Translations under genes and position numbers: made by a program | Notes under the pieces: model-generated | Databases searched by the model: none | Seen by the model: only the letters and a program-made list of their open reading frames with translations | Told to the model about the DNA's origin: nothing | Assembly: GCF_028747205.1 (NCBI RefSeq) | Contig: NZ_CP112880.1 | Location: 6,979,501-7,043,500 of the forward strand | Direction: 5' to 3' | DNA: 64,000 bases | Origin: Streptomyces sp. CA-278952 | GTDB lineage: Bacteria; Actinomycetota; Actinomycetes; Streptomycetales; Streptomycetaceae | Shown: one piece after another, positions 45,701 through 53,416 of the stretch | Numbering within the stretch: the stretch's first letter is position 1 | Layout: each line of letters starts with the position of its first letter

Positions 45701-47479
45701 GGGGACGACGCCCGCCGCACCGCCCGCGCCCTCCGGGCCGAGCGCGCCGAGATCGCCGGCGTCCCCGAAGTCCTCCCCGAGGAGGACGCGTCGAAGGCCC
45801 GCACCGCCCTGCCCACCCTGCGTGAGGCCTACCGGGCCGCTTCCCAGCTGTACGAGAAGGTCGGCGTCGGCGCCGACCTGCGCGCCGAACAGGCCCGCGC
45901 CGAGAGCGACGAGAGCGCCGCCCTGGCCGAGCTGGACCGCCTCACCAACAAGGTCCGCACCCGCGCCGCCCAGTTCCTGGAAGGGACCGACGGGGCCGAC
46001 GGGCCGTCCCGCCAGGCCGCCACCGCCCGCGCGGAAGCACACGTCCAGCTCCTGGAGACCCGCGCCTCCACCGCCAGCGAGCACCTGGGACGGCTGCGCG
46101 GCGAGGCCGAACGGCTCGCCCCCGGCGACGAACGCCCCCACCACACCGAGCTGCCGGACGACCTGGTCCCGGCCGACGCCGAAGGGGCCCAGGCCCTCCT
46201 GCGTACCGCCAACGGCGAACTGGCCGAAGCCACCGCCACCCTGGACACCGCCCGCGCCGCCCACAGCGAGCTGCTGCACGCCCACCGCACCGCCGAGGAC
46301 TCCGTAGGCGGCTTCGACGAGACGGCGGCCCTGCTGCGGGACCTCCTGCGCGACCACGGCACGGAGGACGGGTCCGAGCACCCCGACCCCTACCCCGGCA
46401 CGCTGGAGGAGGCCCGGCAGTCCGCCGCAGAGTCCCGCCGCTCCCTGCGCGGCTGCAACACCGACCTCTCGGCGGCCGAGAGCGCGGTCCGGGAAGCGAG
46501 CGACGTCCTCGTCCGGCACGCCAACTCCACCCGGTACGAACAGGTCCGCACCCCGGCCCGCCAGCAGATCCGCGAGCTGCCCGCCTCCGCACTGCCCGAG
46601 CACGCCCAGAGGTGGGCCGACGCCTTCGCCCCCCGGCTCCGCGTCCTCACCGACGAACTGATCCAGCTGGAACGCAACCGCGACTCGATCGTCGACCGGC
46701 TGCGCGGTCTGGTCGACTCCGCGCTCACCACCCTGCGCTCCGCCCAGCGGCTCTCCCAGCTCCCCGAAGGTCTGGGGGAGTGGTCGGGGCAGGAATTCCT
46801 CCGGATCCGCTTCGAGGAACCCGACCAGGCCACCCTCACCGAACGCCTCGGCGAGGTTGTCGACGAGGCCACCCACGCCGCCCTCAAGAAGAATTCCGAC
46901 CTGCGCCGGGACGGTATGTCCCTGCTGCTGAGGGGCGTCGAGGCGGCGCTGCGGCCCAAGGGCATCGCGGTGGAGATCCTCAAGCCGGACGCCGTGCTGC
47001 GCGCCGAGCGCGTCCCCGTCGGGCAGATGGGCGACGTCTTCTCCGGCGGGCAGTTGCTCACCGCCGCCATCGCCCTCTACTGCACGATGGCGGCGCTGCG
47101 CAGCAACGACCGGGGCCGCGACCGCCACCGTCACGCGGGCACCCTGTTCCTCGACAATCCGATCGGCCGCGCCAACGCCACGTACCTGCTGGAGCTCCAG
47201 CGGGCGGTGTCGGACGCGCTGGGCGTGCAACTGCTCTACACGACCGGCCTGTTCGACACGACCGCGCTCGCCGAGTTCCCCCTCGTCATCCGGCTGCGCA
47301 ACGACGCGGACCTGAGGGCGGGGCTCAAGTACATCAGCGTGGAGGAGCATCTGCGTCCCGGTCTGCCGCAGCAGGACCCGGACGGAGAGACGGTCCACGG
47401 CGAGATCACGGCGACCCGCATGTTCAGGAAGAACGAGCAGACGGCCGCCGAGACCCCGCCACCACGGCCCGGCTCCTGA
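42707..47479 (+). CDS. SMC-like coiled-coil ATPase (MukB/JetC type)
   Basis: 1590 residues. The N-terminal head half has LFLENGGGKSVLLKLIF (61-77), a P-loop in which the first Gly of GxxxxGKS is Leu. About 300-1350 is Ala/Arg/Glu-rich coiled coil with a central break (about 600-850) that may be the hinge. The C-terminal head half has the ABC signature VFSGGQLLTAAIALY (about 1443) and Walker B GTLFLDNPIGRANATYL (about 1478-1490), with Asn where ABC ATPases use the catalytic Glu. Family: MukB/MksB/JetC-like, DNA-loop-extruding ATPases; function here unproven. RBS is GACGAGAG before the ATG. Confidence 0.75.
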   Translation: MYELSRVRLYSIGPAGARYADTVLDLRGVGAPVPSPAPAQAEFFEDEPVGPPRRPAPAGVLFLENGGGKSVLLKLIFSVMLPGHRNTLGGASSGVLRKFLLADDCGHVALEWQHTLTGECVVVGKVSEWRGRQVSGDPRKFAEAWYSFRPGPGLTLDSLPVAESSAVGRPAEGVSGARGRRRTMKGFRDALMDAGKFYAHLDVHWEEIHDRWNEHLGDLGLDPELFRYQREMNSDEGEAAGLFAVKKDSDFTDLLLRAVTDTRDTDGLADLVSGFGNKLGRRAELTAERDFTAGSVDLLNRIVEATDTRARARDIHAGAERRSRTLARRLTARAAEERGRTAELAERVTAAAHTVTEAESTRGSRSLIAAELAYRHASLALTAAEKSAAAGRKELVEARTLHAAWQAAEAVLRHRAAADRSARVAVAIREAERDAAPALAARSAAATDLVRALHRAAEEGERVANDEEERSDTLQATGERAHRDATVAATEAQRARSEAGHLRQRLAEVGQETAEAVRAGWLDDTAPDADPARAALAASDAEQSAVAAWDAARDAARAAADNAREAAVAESRADLTAARAADGARAAEQSYEDELRAAESIAADPRLGDLLGLPSGTGVPHPRKEAVDEPSGPDRGSGARPGPGADDGTAASAEPAADRAVALADQPAATQQPLTAEEFDRSADELRDLLDQSVAAAERRLFDLRTAAADDARILGALGEGGLLPPGPDVLATVEYLGEHGIPALPGWRYLAQAVDPADHAAVLAARPELVDGVVITDPDAHTRAREVLGGAALLPRSAVAVGTAAALLAPVPAPGTGSDAQHDGVFLVPPNPAMHDEHAADEERHALRSRAAARDEDIRTLAARLSGDRALAARIGSWRADCPPGMLTELAEAAAGARTAAESAEAVLAEARTARAEADEAAADTARVRDERQEAAQRARRAADALAGLAHRLRERAGWQVRLRELVDEAAESEARAAVCLDLARAADEDRRAAQRAGDDARRTARALRAERAEIAGVPEVLPEEDASKARTALPTLREAYRAASQLYEKVGVGADLRAEQARAESDESAALAELDRLTNKVRTRAAQFLEGTDGADGPSRQAATARAEAHVQLLETRASTASEHLGRLRGEAERLAPGDERPHHTELPDDLVPADAEGAQALLRTANGELAEATATLDTARAAHSELLHAHRTAEDSVGGFDETAALLRDLLRDHGTEDGSEHPDPYPGTLEEARQSAAESRRSLRGCNTDLSAAESAVREASDVLVRHANSTRYEQVRTPARQQIRELPASALPEHAQRWADAFAPRLRVLTDELIQLERNRDSIVDRLRGLVDSALTTLRSAQRLSQLPEGLGEWSGQEFLRIRFEEPDQATLTERLGEVVDEATHAALKKNSDLRRDGMSLLLRGVEAALRPKGIAVEILKPDAVLRAERVPVGQMGDVFSGGQLLTAAIALYCTMAALRSNDRGRDRHRHAGTLFLDNPIGRANATYLLELQRAVSDALGVQLLYTTGLFDTTALAEFPLVIRLRNDADLRAGLKYISVEEHLRPGLPQQDPDGETVHGEITATRMFRKNEQTAAETPPPRPGS

Positions 47480-47524
47480 GGGGATTGGACTGTCCCGCCG
47501 GCGATGACGCTCCGCGATAAGGCC

Positions 47525-47654
47525 CGCGGATCACGCTCGCGGATCAGGCCTGCGGACCTGCCTGCGGGCCACGCCTGCGGATCTGCCTGCGGGCCACGCC
47601 CGCGGATCAGGCCCGCGGACCACGCCTACGGACCACCCCCGCGCATCACGCCCG
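47525..47654. repeat. Degenerate 12-14-bp tandem repeat
   Basis: About ten units of the type CGCGGATCAGGCC / GCGGGCCACGCCT follow each other between the SMC-like gene stop (47479) and the membrane protein stop (47646), with unit length varying from 12 to 14 bases. Possibly a transcription barrier or replication-slippage array; it also overlaps the 3' end of the minus-strand gene. Confidence 0.7.
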
Positions 47655-48116
47655 GGAGAGGTCTCCGGTCTTCCGGCGGCCGTCTATGCCACCGCCTGTG
47701 CCGTCCCGCTCGGCCGCCCGCTCGGCCCGGCGGGACCGCCGCCGCTCACGACGTATCTGCCGGGCCGAACTGCTCGGCGCCGACACCACGCCGTTGCGCT
47801 GGATCCACACCTGCCGCGTCACCCAGACATCGAGCACCGCCCAGGTGGCGACCACCGTGCTGGCCACACTGCTGAGGACCATCGGGAAGGCCAGCCAGGA
47901 GCCGGTCAAGGTGCTCAGAAAGGCGACCATCGCCTGGATGATCGTCAGCGACATGATGAGCACGGCGCGCACGGCGGCCGTCCGCACCGCGTCGGGCATC
48001 CGCCGCTTCGACGCCGGCTCCTCCACCCACAACTGCCGCGGCACCCGTGCCCCGTCCGCGGCTTCCCTGTCCGCGGCCGCCGGTGCTCCGGCGCTCCCGC
48101 GTTCCTGCGTGCTCAA
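47646..48116 (-). CDS. Small membrane protein, unknown
   Basis: 156 residues. Disordered polar N-terminus, then two to three hydrophobic helices (RAVLIMSLTIIQAMVAFLS, LAFPMVLSSVASTVVATWAVLDVW), then an Arg-rich tail (RQIRRERRRSRRAERAAERD) that would be cytosolic. ATG at 48116 follows AAGGTCC; a weak ribosome site. No family recognised. Lies on the opposite strand between the SMC operon and the conservon, so not part of either. Confidence 0.7.
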   Translation of the reverse strand: MSTQERGSAGAPAAADREAADGARVPRQLWVEEPASKRRMPDAVRTAAVRAVLIMSLTIIQAMVAFLSTLTGSWLAFPMVLSSVASTVVATWAVLDVWVTRQVWIQRNGVVSAPSSSARQIRRERRRSRRAERAAERDGTGGGIDGRRKTGDLSRA

Positions 48117-48622
48117 GGACCTTCAACTCCCCACCACTGTCCGACTTCAGGGTGGCTGCCCGGCTTGCGCCGGTTCTACGCGGGCGGAACACGTCCGCCC
48201 TGCCGCGCACGACCCCACCGTGCGTCTACCCCGTACATATGGACGAACCACCCGTCCCGAAGATTCCCCTGGAAAACGCCCGCAGGGCACAGAAGGGCAC
48301 GGAGCGAAGAATTCCAGCCAACTGATACGTGCCGGTACCGACAGGTCCGGTCGGTATCCTCTGTCGCTTTCGCGAATTTCATCTCCGGGAATACCGGGAC
48401 AACTCATGATCAAGTCCAGGGTGGACGGCTGAAAATCATCCGGACGTGTCTTCGAGTTGTCTCTGTGTCGGTAGTAGGCTCGCGCCGTTTATTGACGCAG
48501 GACGGACCTCGCCCGCGTCCGCCCGATGCGCGCCGGTGTACGCACGGTGCGCGGCGGGGCAGGGCCGAGGGACGACCGGGAGAAGAACACCCCCGCGGTG
48601 CGGGGCCGATCTGGGGGAGGCC
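48117..48622. other. Divergent region upstream of cvnA
   Basis: 506 bases, no gene. It is less GC-rich than average (about 48300-48480). An inverted repeat TACCGAC-N7-GTCGGTA lies at 48336-48356, and TAGGCT near 48476 could be a -10 for cvnA, with weak TTCGAG 18 bases upstream. CvnA ATG is preceded by GGGGGAGG. Confidence 0.45.
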
Positions 48623-51600
48623 ATGCGCTTTCGCGGGAAGTCGATCCGCAGGAAGATCGTGGCGTTGCTGCTGGTGCCGCTCGTCTCCCTCACAGGCCTC
48701 TGGGTCTTCGCGACCTACATCACCGGCCGTCAGGCCGACGAGCTGATGAGCGCCGGATCCATCGTGGAGAAGGTCGGCCACCCGCTGGAGGACGCCGTCC
48801 GAGCCGTCCAGGACGAGCGACGGCAGACACTGGTCTTCCTCGCCGATCCCCGGGCCTCCGACGCGCTCCCCGTCCTCATGGGCCAGCGTGCCGCCACCGA
48901 CCGCATTGTGGGCGAGGTCAGGGAGAACGCCCGGGAGCAGGACGTCCAGGAGGCGCTGACCGCCTCCGACGCGAGCCGCCTGGACGCGATCCTCAGCGCC
49001 GTCGACGGACTGGACGCCCTGCGCGAATCGGTCGAGAAGCGCACCATCAGCCGTGCCAGGGCGCTGGACTTCTACAACGGCCTGGTCGACCCGTCGTACC
49101 GCTTCCTCAACGGACTCCACACTCTGGAGAACGTGTCGATGGACCAGCAGATGCGGGCCTTGGTCGGAGTCTCCCGGGCCCGGGAGATGCTCTCCCGCGA
49201 GGACGCGCTGATCGCCTCGGGCCTCATCGCGGGCCGCTTCACCACCTCCGAACTGCGCCAGATATCCGGCCTCGTGGCCCAGCGCGAGCTGCTCTACGAG
49301 GTCAGCCTGGACAACCTGCCCGCAGCCGAGCGCCGCCGCGTCGAGCAGTTCTGGGGCAGCCCCGACACCGAACCGCTGCGCACCGCCGAGGACGCCCTGA
49401 TCGACGCAGGTCCGACGGAACGTCCCGGCGCCGTCGACGCCGACCGCTGGGAGAAATCGGCCGTCACCGTCCTCGACCGGCTGGCGGGCGACGCCAAGGA
49501 GATGGGCAACCGTTTCCAGGACCGCGCCGAACCGGCCGCCTACCGGGTCCTCGCCCAGGCCGGGATCGCCGGAGTCCTCGGCTTCCTGGCCCTGATCGTC
49601 TCGGTCTTCGTCTCCGTACGTATCGGCCGTGAACTCGTCCGCGACCTCTCCCGCCTGCGCAAGGACGCCCACGAGGTCTCCGGTGTCCGGCTGCCCAGCG
49701 TCATGCGCAGGCTGGCCTCGGGCGAGCAGGTGGACGTCGAGACCGAGGCCCCGCACCTCAGTTACGAACCCGACGAGATCGGCCAGGTCGGACAGGCGCT
49801 CAACACCCTTCAGCGGGCCGCCGTCGAGGCCGCCGTCAAACAGGCGGACATGCGGCGCGGCGTCTCCGAGGTCTTCGTCAACCTCGCCCGCCGCAACCAG
49901 GTCCTCCTGCACCGCCAGCTCACGCTCCTGGACGCGATGGAGCGCCGTACCGAGAACGGCGACGAGCTGGCCGACCTGTTCCGCCTCGACCACCTCACCA
50001 CCCGCATGCGCCGCCACGCCGAGGGCCTCGTGATCCTCTCCGGCGCCGCCCCCTCCCGCCAGTGGCGCAAGCCCATCCAGCTGATGGACGTCGTGCGGGC
50101 GGCCGTCGCCGAGGTCGAGGACTACGAACGCATCGAGGTCCGGCGCCTCGCCCGGATCGGCGTGGGCGGCCCCGCCGTGGCCGACCTCACCCACCTGATC
50201 GCCGAACTCCTGGAGAACGCCACCGTCTTCTCACCCCCGCACACCGCGGTCCAGGTGCACGGTGAACGCGTCTCCAACGGCTTCACGCTCGAAATCCACG
50301 ACCGGGGCCTCGGCATGGCGCCCGAGATCCTCCTCGACGCCAACCTGAGGCTCGCCGAGACCCCCGACTTCGAACTCTCCGACACCGACCGGCTGGGCCT
50401 GTTCGTCGTCAGCCGGCTCGCCCAGCGGCAGAACGTCCGCGTCTCCCTGCAGAAGTCGCCGTACGGAGGCACCACCGCGGTCGTGTTCATCCCCGCGGCG
50501 CTGCTCACCGACGCCCCCGACACCCACGGCACCGGGTTCCGCCTCGACCGCCGGGCCGAGCGGGCGATCGGCAGCGGCCGGAGCTCCGACGCGGCCCCGG
50601 GCGCGCGGAGCGCGGCCCCGGGCGCGGAGCGCCGCGTCAACGGCAGGTCCCCGGCCCTGTCTCCCGTGCCCACCGGGCTCACCGCACCGGGCGTCCTGGA
50701 CGGGCCGGTCGAGCTGGAGCCGCCGGTCGGCCCGCTGGACCTCACCGGCGACCCGCTGGACCGATCGCCGGATCCCGCACTGGACCCGGCCCTCGGCCCG
50801 GTCCTGGACGGCGTGTCCGACCTGGAGGACACCGAGAGCGAGCGAGGCGGCATCTTCCGCGCCCGTGACCTGCGCCGCGAGGGCGACCGCGAGCCCCACC
50901 GCGAAGAGCCCGGCTCCATGCGCCGGGCCACCGACCGGGACCAGCACCAGCAGGCCCGCGACCACGGCGACGAGCCCTCGGCGCAGGTGCGCCCGATGCG
51001 CCCCGCGGGGCCCGTCCCGCTGCCGCGCCGTACCCCGCCGACGCTGGTCACCGACCGGGGCCGCCGGGTCGACGATCAGGGCGACGACCCGGGCGAGACC
51101 CCCGCGAAGACCACCGGCCCGGTCCCGCACACCGCCGACCGCGAGCCCGAGGCGGCCGGCAGGTCCCGGACCACCGACGCGCCCTGGACCGTACGAGCAG
51201 CTGTACACCGTGGGACAGAGACGCACCGTGGGACAGAGACGCACCGGGCGGAAGAGACGTCCCACGCGACGGAGCCGTCCCGTGCGAAAGAGACGCCCCG
51301 TGCCCAGGTGTCGTTCCGTGCCAAGGAGCCGTCCCGTGCGACAGAGGCATCCCGCGCCACGGAAGCACCGCGCGTCACGGAGCCGTCCCCGGCCCCCGGG
51401 GCACGGCACGACAGGAATCCGGCGCCGGCCGGACCACCCGCGCCCGACACCGTGGGCGGACTGCCCCGGCGGGTCCGGCAGGCCAGCCTCGCCCGCCAGC
51501 TCCGCGAGGAATCCGCGGACCGGACTCCGCAGCGGGCGCCCGTGGACACGTTCGACGACGGCGAGCGCGACGCGGACGAGGTACGCGACCGCATGGCCTC

Positions 51601-51778
51601 CCTCCAGCGGGGCTGGCAGCGCGGCCGTCGGCAGAACGCCGCCGAATCCACGGCGAACACCGATCCCACCGATCCCACCGCGAACACCGAGCACACCGCA
51701 TCCATCGCGAACACCGAAGACACCGGCGGCCCCGGTGGCACAGCACCAGGAACCACTCCGGGAGGGGACGGTCGATGA
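48623..51778 (+). CDS. cvnA: CvnA, conservon sensor histidine-kinase-like protein
   Basis: 1051 residues. Two membrane helices (about 13-32 LLLVPLVSLTGLWVFATYIT and about 313-335) flank an extracellular nitrate/sensor-type domain (EKVGHPLEDAVRAVQDERRQ...). Then HAMP-like region, a dimerisation helix (LLHRQLTLLDAMERRTENGD), and a HATPase_c domain with ELLENATVFSPPH (N box) and DRGLGMAPEIL. No phosphoacceptor His in a canonical H-box is evident, as in the family. The C-terminal 400 residues are disordered and contain ten hexapeptide repeats (about 860-920). Known: with CvnB-D forms a membrane-bound GTPase-linked signalling complex. ATGA overlap with cvnB. Confidence 0.93.
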   Translation: MRFRGKSIRRKIVALLLVPLVSLTGLWVFATYITGRQADELMSAGSIVEKVGHPLEDAVRAVQDERRQTLVFLADPRASDALPVLMGQRAATDRIVGEVRENAREQDVQEALTASDASRLDAILSAVDGLDALRESVEKRTISRARALDFYNGLVDPSYRFLNGLHTLENVSMDQQMRALVGVSRAREMLSREDALIASGLIAGRFTTSELRQISGLVAQRELLYEVSLDNLPAAERRRVEQFWGSPDTEPLRTAEDALIDAGPTERPGAVDADRWEKSAVTVLDRLAGDAKEMGNRFQDRAEPAAYRVLAQAGIAGVLGFLALIVSVFVSVRIGRELVRDLSRLRKDAHEVSGVRLPSVMRRLASGEQVDVETEAPHLSYEPDEIGQVGQALNTLQRAAVEAAVKQADMRRGVSEVFVNLARRNQVLLHRQLTLLDAMERRTENGDELADLFRLDHLTTRMRRHAEGLVILSGAAPSRQWRKPIQLMDVVRAAVAEVEDYERIEVRRLARIGVGGPAVADLTHLIAELLENATVFSPPHTAVQVHGERVSNGFTLEIHDRGLGMAPEILLDANLRLAETPDFELSDTDRLGLFVVSRLAQRQNVRVSLQKSPYGGTTAVVFIPAALLTDAPDTHGTGFRLDRRAERAIGSGRSSDAAPGARSAAPGAERRVNGRSPALSPVPTGLTAPGVLDGPVELEPPVGPLDLTGDPLDRSPDPALDPALGPVLDGVSDLEDTESERGGIFRARDLRREGDREPHREEPGSMRRATDRDQHQQARDHGDEPSAQVRPMRPAGPVPLPRRTPPTLVTDRGRRVDDQGDDPGETPAKTTGPVPHTADREPEAAGRSRTTDAPWTVRAAVHRGTETHRGTETHRAEETSHATEPSRAKETPRAQVSFRAKEPSRATEASRATEAPRVTEPSPAPGARHDRNPAPAGPPAPDTVGGLPRRVRQASLARQLREESADRTPQRAPVDTFDDGERDADEVRDRMASLQRGWQRGRRQNAAESTANTDPTDPTANTEHTASIANTEDTGGPGGTAPGTTPGGDGR

Positions 51779-52218
51779 CCGCACCGAACGCCGCAGCACA
51801 CAACCCCGCCCGCCAGGGCTCGGGCGAACTGAACTGGCTGCTCGACGAACTCGTCCAGCGCGTCGCGAGCATCCACAAGGCGCTGGTGCTCTCCAGCGAC
51901 GGACTCGCCACCGGGGCGTCGGGCGACCTGACCCGTGAGGACAGCGAGCATCTCGCCGCCGTCGCCTCCGGGTTCCACAGCCTCGCCAAGGGAGTGGGCC
52001 ACCACTTCGACGCGGGCCGGGTCCGCCAGACCGTCGTCGAACTGGACGAGGCCTTCCTCTTCGTGACGGCCGCCGGCGACGGGAGCTGTCTCGCCGTCCT
52101 GGCGGACGCCGACTCCGACGTGGGCCAGGTCGCGTACGAGATGACACTGATGGTCAAGCGCGTGGGGGCCCATCTGGCCAACGCCCCACGGACGACCGGT
52201 CTGCCCGCCGGAGGGTGA
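51775..52218 (+). CDS. cvnB: CvnB, roadblock/LC7 protein
   Basis: 147 residues with a roadblock/LC7 fold: LNWLLDELVQRVASIHKALVLSSDGLATGASGDL, then a helix-strand pattern to TLMVKRVGAHLAN. Family knowledge: regulator of the GTPase CvnD. Both neighbours overlap by four bases (ATGA, GTGA), so the four proteins are translated in coupled order. Confidence 0.93.
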   Translation: MTAPNAAAHNPARQGSGELNWLLDELVQRVASIHKALVLSSDGLATGASGDLTREDSEHLAAVASGFHSLAKGVGHHFDAGRVRQTVVELDEAFLFVTAAGDGSCLAVLADADSDVGQVAYEMTLMVKRVGAHLANAPRTTGLPAGG

Positions 52219-52667
52219 GGGTGGCGGGCATGAGCGCCGAATCCCCCCGGGGCACCGGCCCCGGATCCACGGACGGGGCCGTCGACCCCCAGGTCTCGCG
52301 GTGGTACGACGCGGAGGCGGGACCGGTGGTCCGCCCGTACGCGATGACCCGCGGGCGCACCAGCAGCGCCTCCCGTCACCGCCTCGACCTGATCGCGCTC
52401 GTTGTGCCGGAACCGGCCGCCGACGATCCCGGCCGGGACGAGACGCTCGCCCCCGAACATGTGGCGATCGTCGAACTCTGCAGCGACATGCCTCAGTCGA
52501 TCGCCGAGCTCGCCGCCGAACTCGACCTTCCCGTAGGGGTGGTACGGGTCCTGGTCGGCGACCTCGTCGAGGACGAGCTGGTGCATGTCACCCGACCCGT
52601 TCCACCGGCCGAGCTGCCGGACGTGAACATTCTTCGCGAGGTTATCAATGGCCTTCGGGCGCTCTAG
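52215..52667 (+). CDS. cvnC: CvnC, DUF742 winged-helix protein
   Basis: 150 residues with the DUF742 core VVRPYAMTRGRTSSASRHRLDLIALV and the CSDMPQSIAELAAELDLPVGVVRVLVGDLVEDELVHVTRP winged-helix part (in pieces), typical of conservons. Overlaps cvnB by GTGA and cvnD by 20 bases. Confidence 0.93.
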   Translation: MRVAGMSAESPRGTGPGSTDGAVDPQVSRWYDAEAGPVVRPYAMTRGRTSSASRHRLDLIALVVPEPAADDPGRDETLAPEHVAIVELCSDMPQSIAELAAELDLPVGVVRVLVGDLVEDELVHVTRPVPPAELPDVNILREVINGLRAL

Positions 52668-53256
52668 CCGCCGCAAACAGCGGCACGTCGAGCCCGTCAC
52701 CCTGAAGATCCTGGTGGCGGGAGGGTTCGGCGTCGGCAAGACGACTGCGGTCGGCTCGGTCAGTGAGATCAGGCCGCTGCGCACCGAGGAACGCCTCAGC
52801 GAGGCGGGCCGCCCGGTGGACGATCTGGCGGGGGTCGAGTCCAAGACCACCACCACGGTCGCGATGGACTTCGGCCGGATCACGCTGCGGGAGGACCTGG
52901 TCCTCTACCTGTTCGGCACGCCGGGCCAGGACCGCTTCTGGTTCCTGTGGGACGAACTGGCCCAGGGCTCCCTGGGCGCGGTCGTCCTCGCCGATACCCG
53001 GCGCCTCGAGGACTGCTTCGCCGCGGTCGACTACTTCGAGCGCAGGCGGATCCCGTTCACGGTCGCGGTCAACACCTTCGAGGGCGCGGAGCGGTTCCCG
53101 ACGGAGACCGTGCAGGCCGCCCTCGACCTCGACCCCGAGGTCCCGGTGCTCGTCTGCGACGCGCGCGACCGGTCCTCCGTCCGCGACGTTCTGGTCGCGG
53201 TCGTGGAGCACGCCCTGGAGCGCGCGGCACGGGCCCGCGAACCCGTCGCCACCTGA
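52648..53256 (+). CDS. cvnD: CvnD, Ras-like GTPase (ATP/GTP-binding)
   Basis: 202 residues. P-loop GGFGVGKTTAVGSVSE at 25-40, then KTTTTVAMDFGRITL (switch I), LYLFGTPGQDRFWFLWDELA (switch II, TPGQ) and VAVNTFEGAERFP, where the usual NKxD is NTFE. Family knowledge: CvnD-type small GTPases lack typical base specificity and act as slow switches. Start overlaps cvnC by 20 bases. A 13-bp hairpin follows the stop. Confidence 0.94.
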   Translation: MAFGRSSRRKQRHVEPVTLKILVAGGFGVGKTTAVGSVSEIRPLRTEERLSEAGRPVDDLAGVESKTTTTVAMDFGRITLREDLVLYLFGTPGQDRFWFLWDELAQGSLGAVVLADTRRLEDCFAAVDYFERRRIPFTVAVNTFEGAERFPTETVQAALDLDPEVPVLVCDARDRSSVRDVLVAVVEHALERAARAREPVAT

Positions 53257-53291
53257 GCCGGGGGATGCCCTGGCGCGCCCCGGTACGCGTA

Positions 53292-53325
53292 CGGCCCGTA
53301 CCCCCGCCGACAGGGGTACGGGCCG
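53292..53325. terminator. 13-bp-stem hairpin after cvnD
   Basis: CGGCCCGTACCCC (53292-53304) pairs with 53313-53325 around an 8-base loop, between cvnD and the convergent thiolase gene. Confidence 0.75.
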
Positions 53326-53416
53326 CACGTCGTCCGGCGGACCGGGCCCCGAGTGTTCTGCGGCGGTGACGCCCAGTCAAGTAAAGGGCGGGGAAAACAT
53401 GGTGGGGGCGGCCCGC

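Noticed and set aside
41198..47398. 2066-codon open frame on the minus strand opposite the SMC operon
   Set aside because: It is the complement of a GC-rich coding region; composition is Gly/Ala/Val-rich without domains and the plus strand has clear motifs.
47525..47654. CRISPR-like array
   Set aside because: Units are 12-14 bases and adjacent with no unique spacers.
47646..48116. Fourth gene of the SMC-like system (JetD/MksG)
   Set aside because: It is on the opposite strand, 156 residues and a membrane protein, with no nuclease or toprim sequence.
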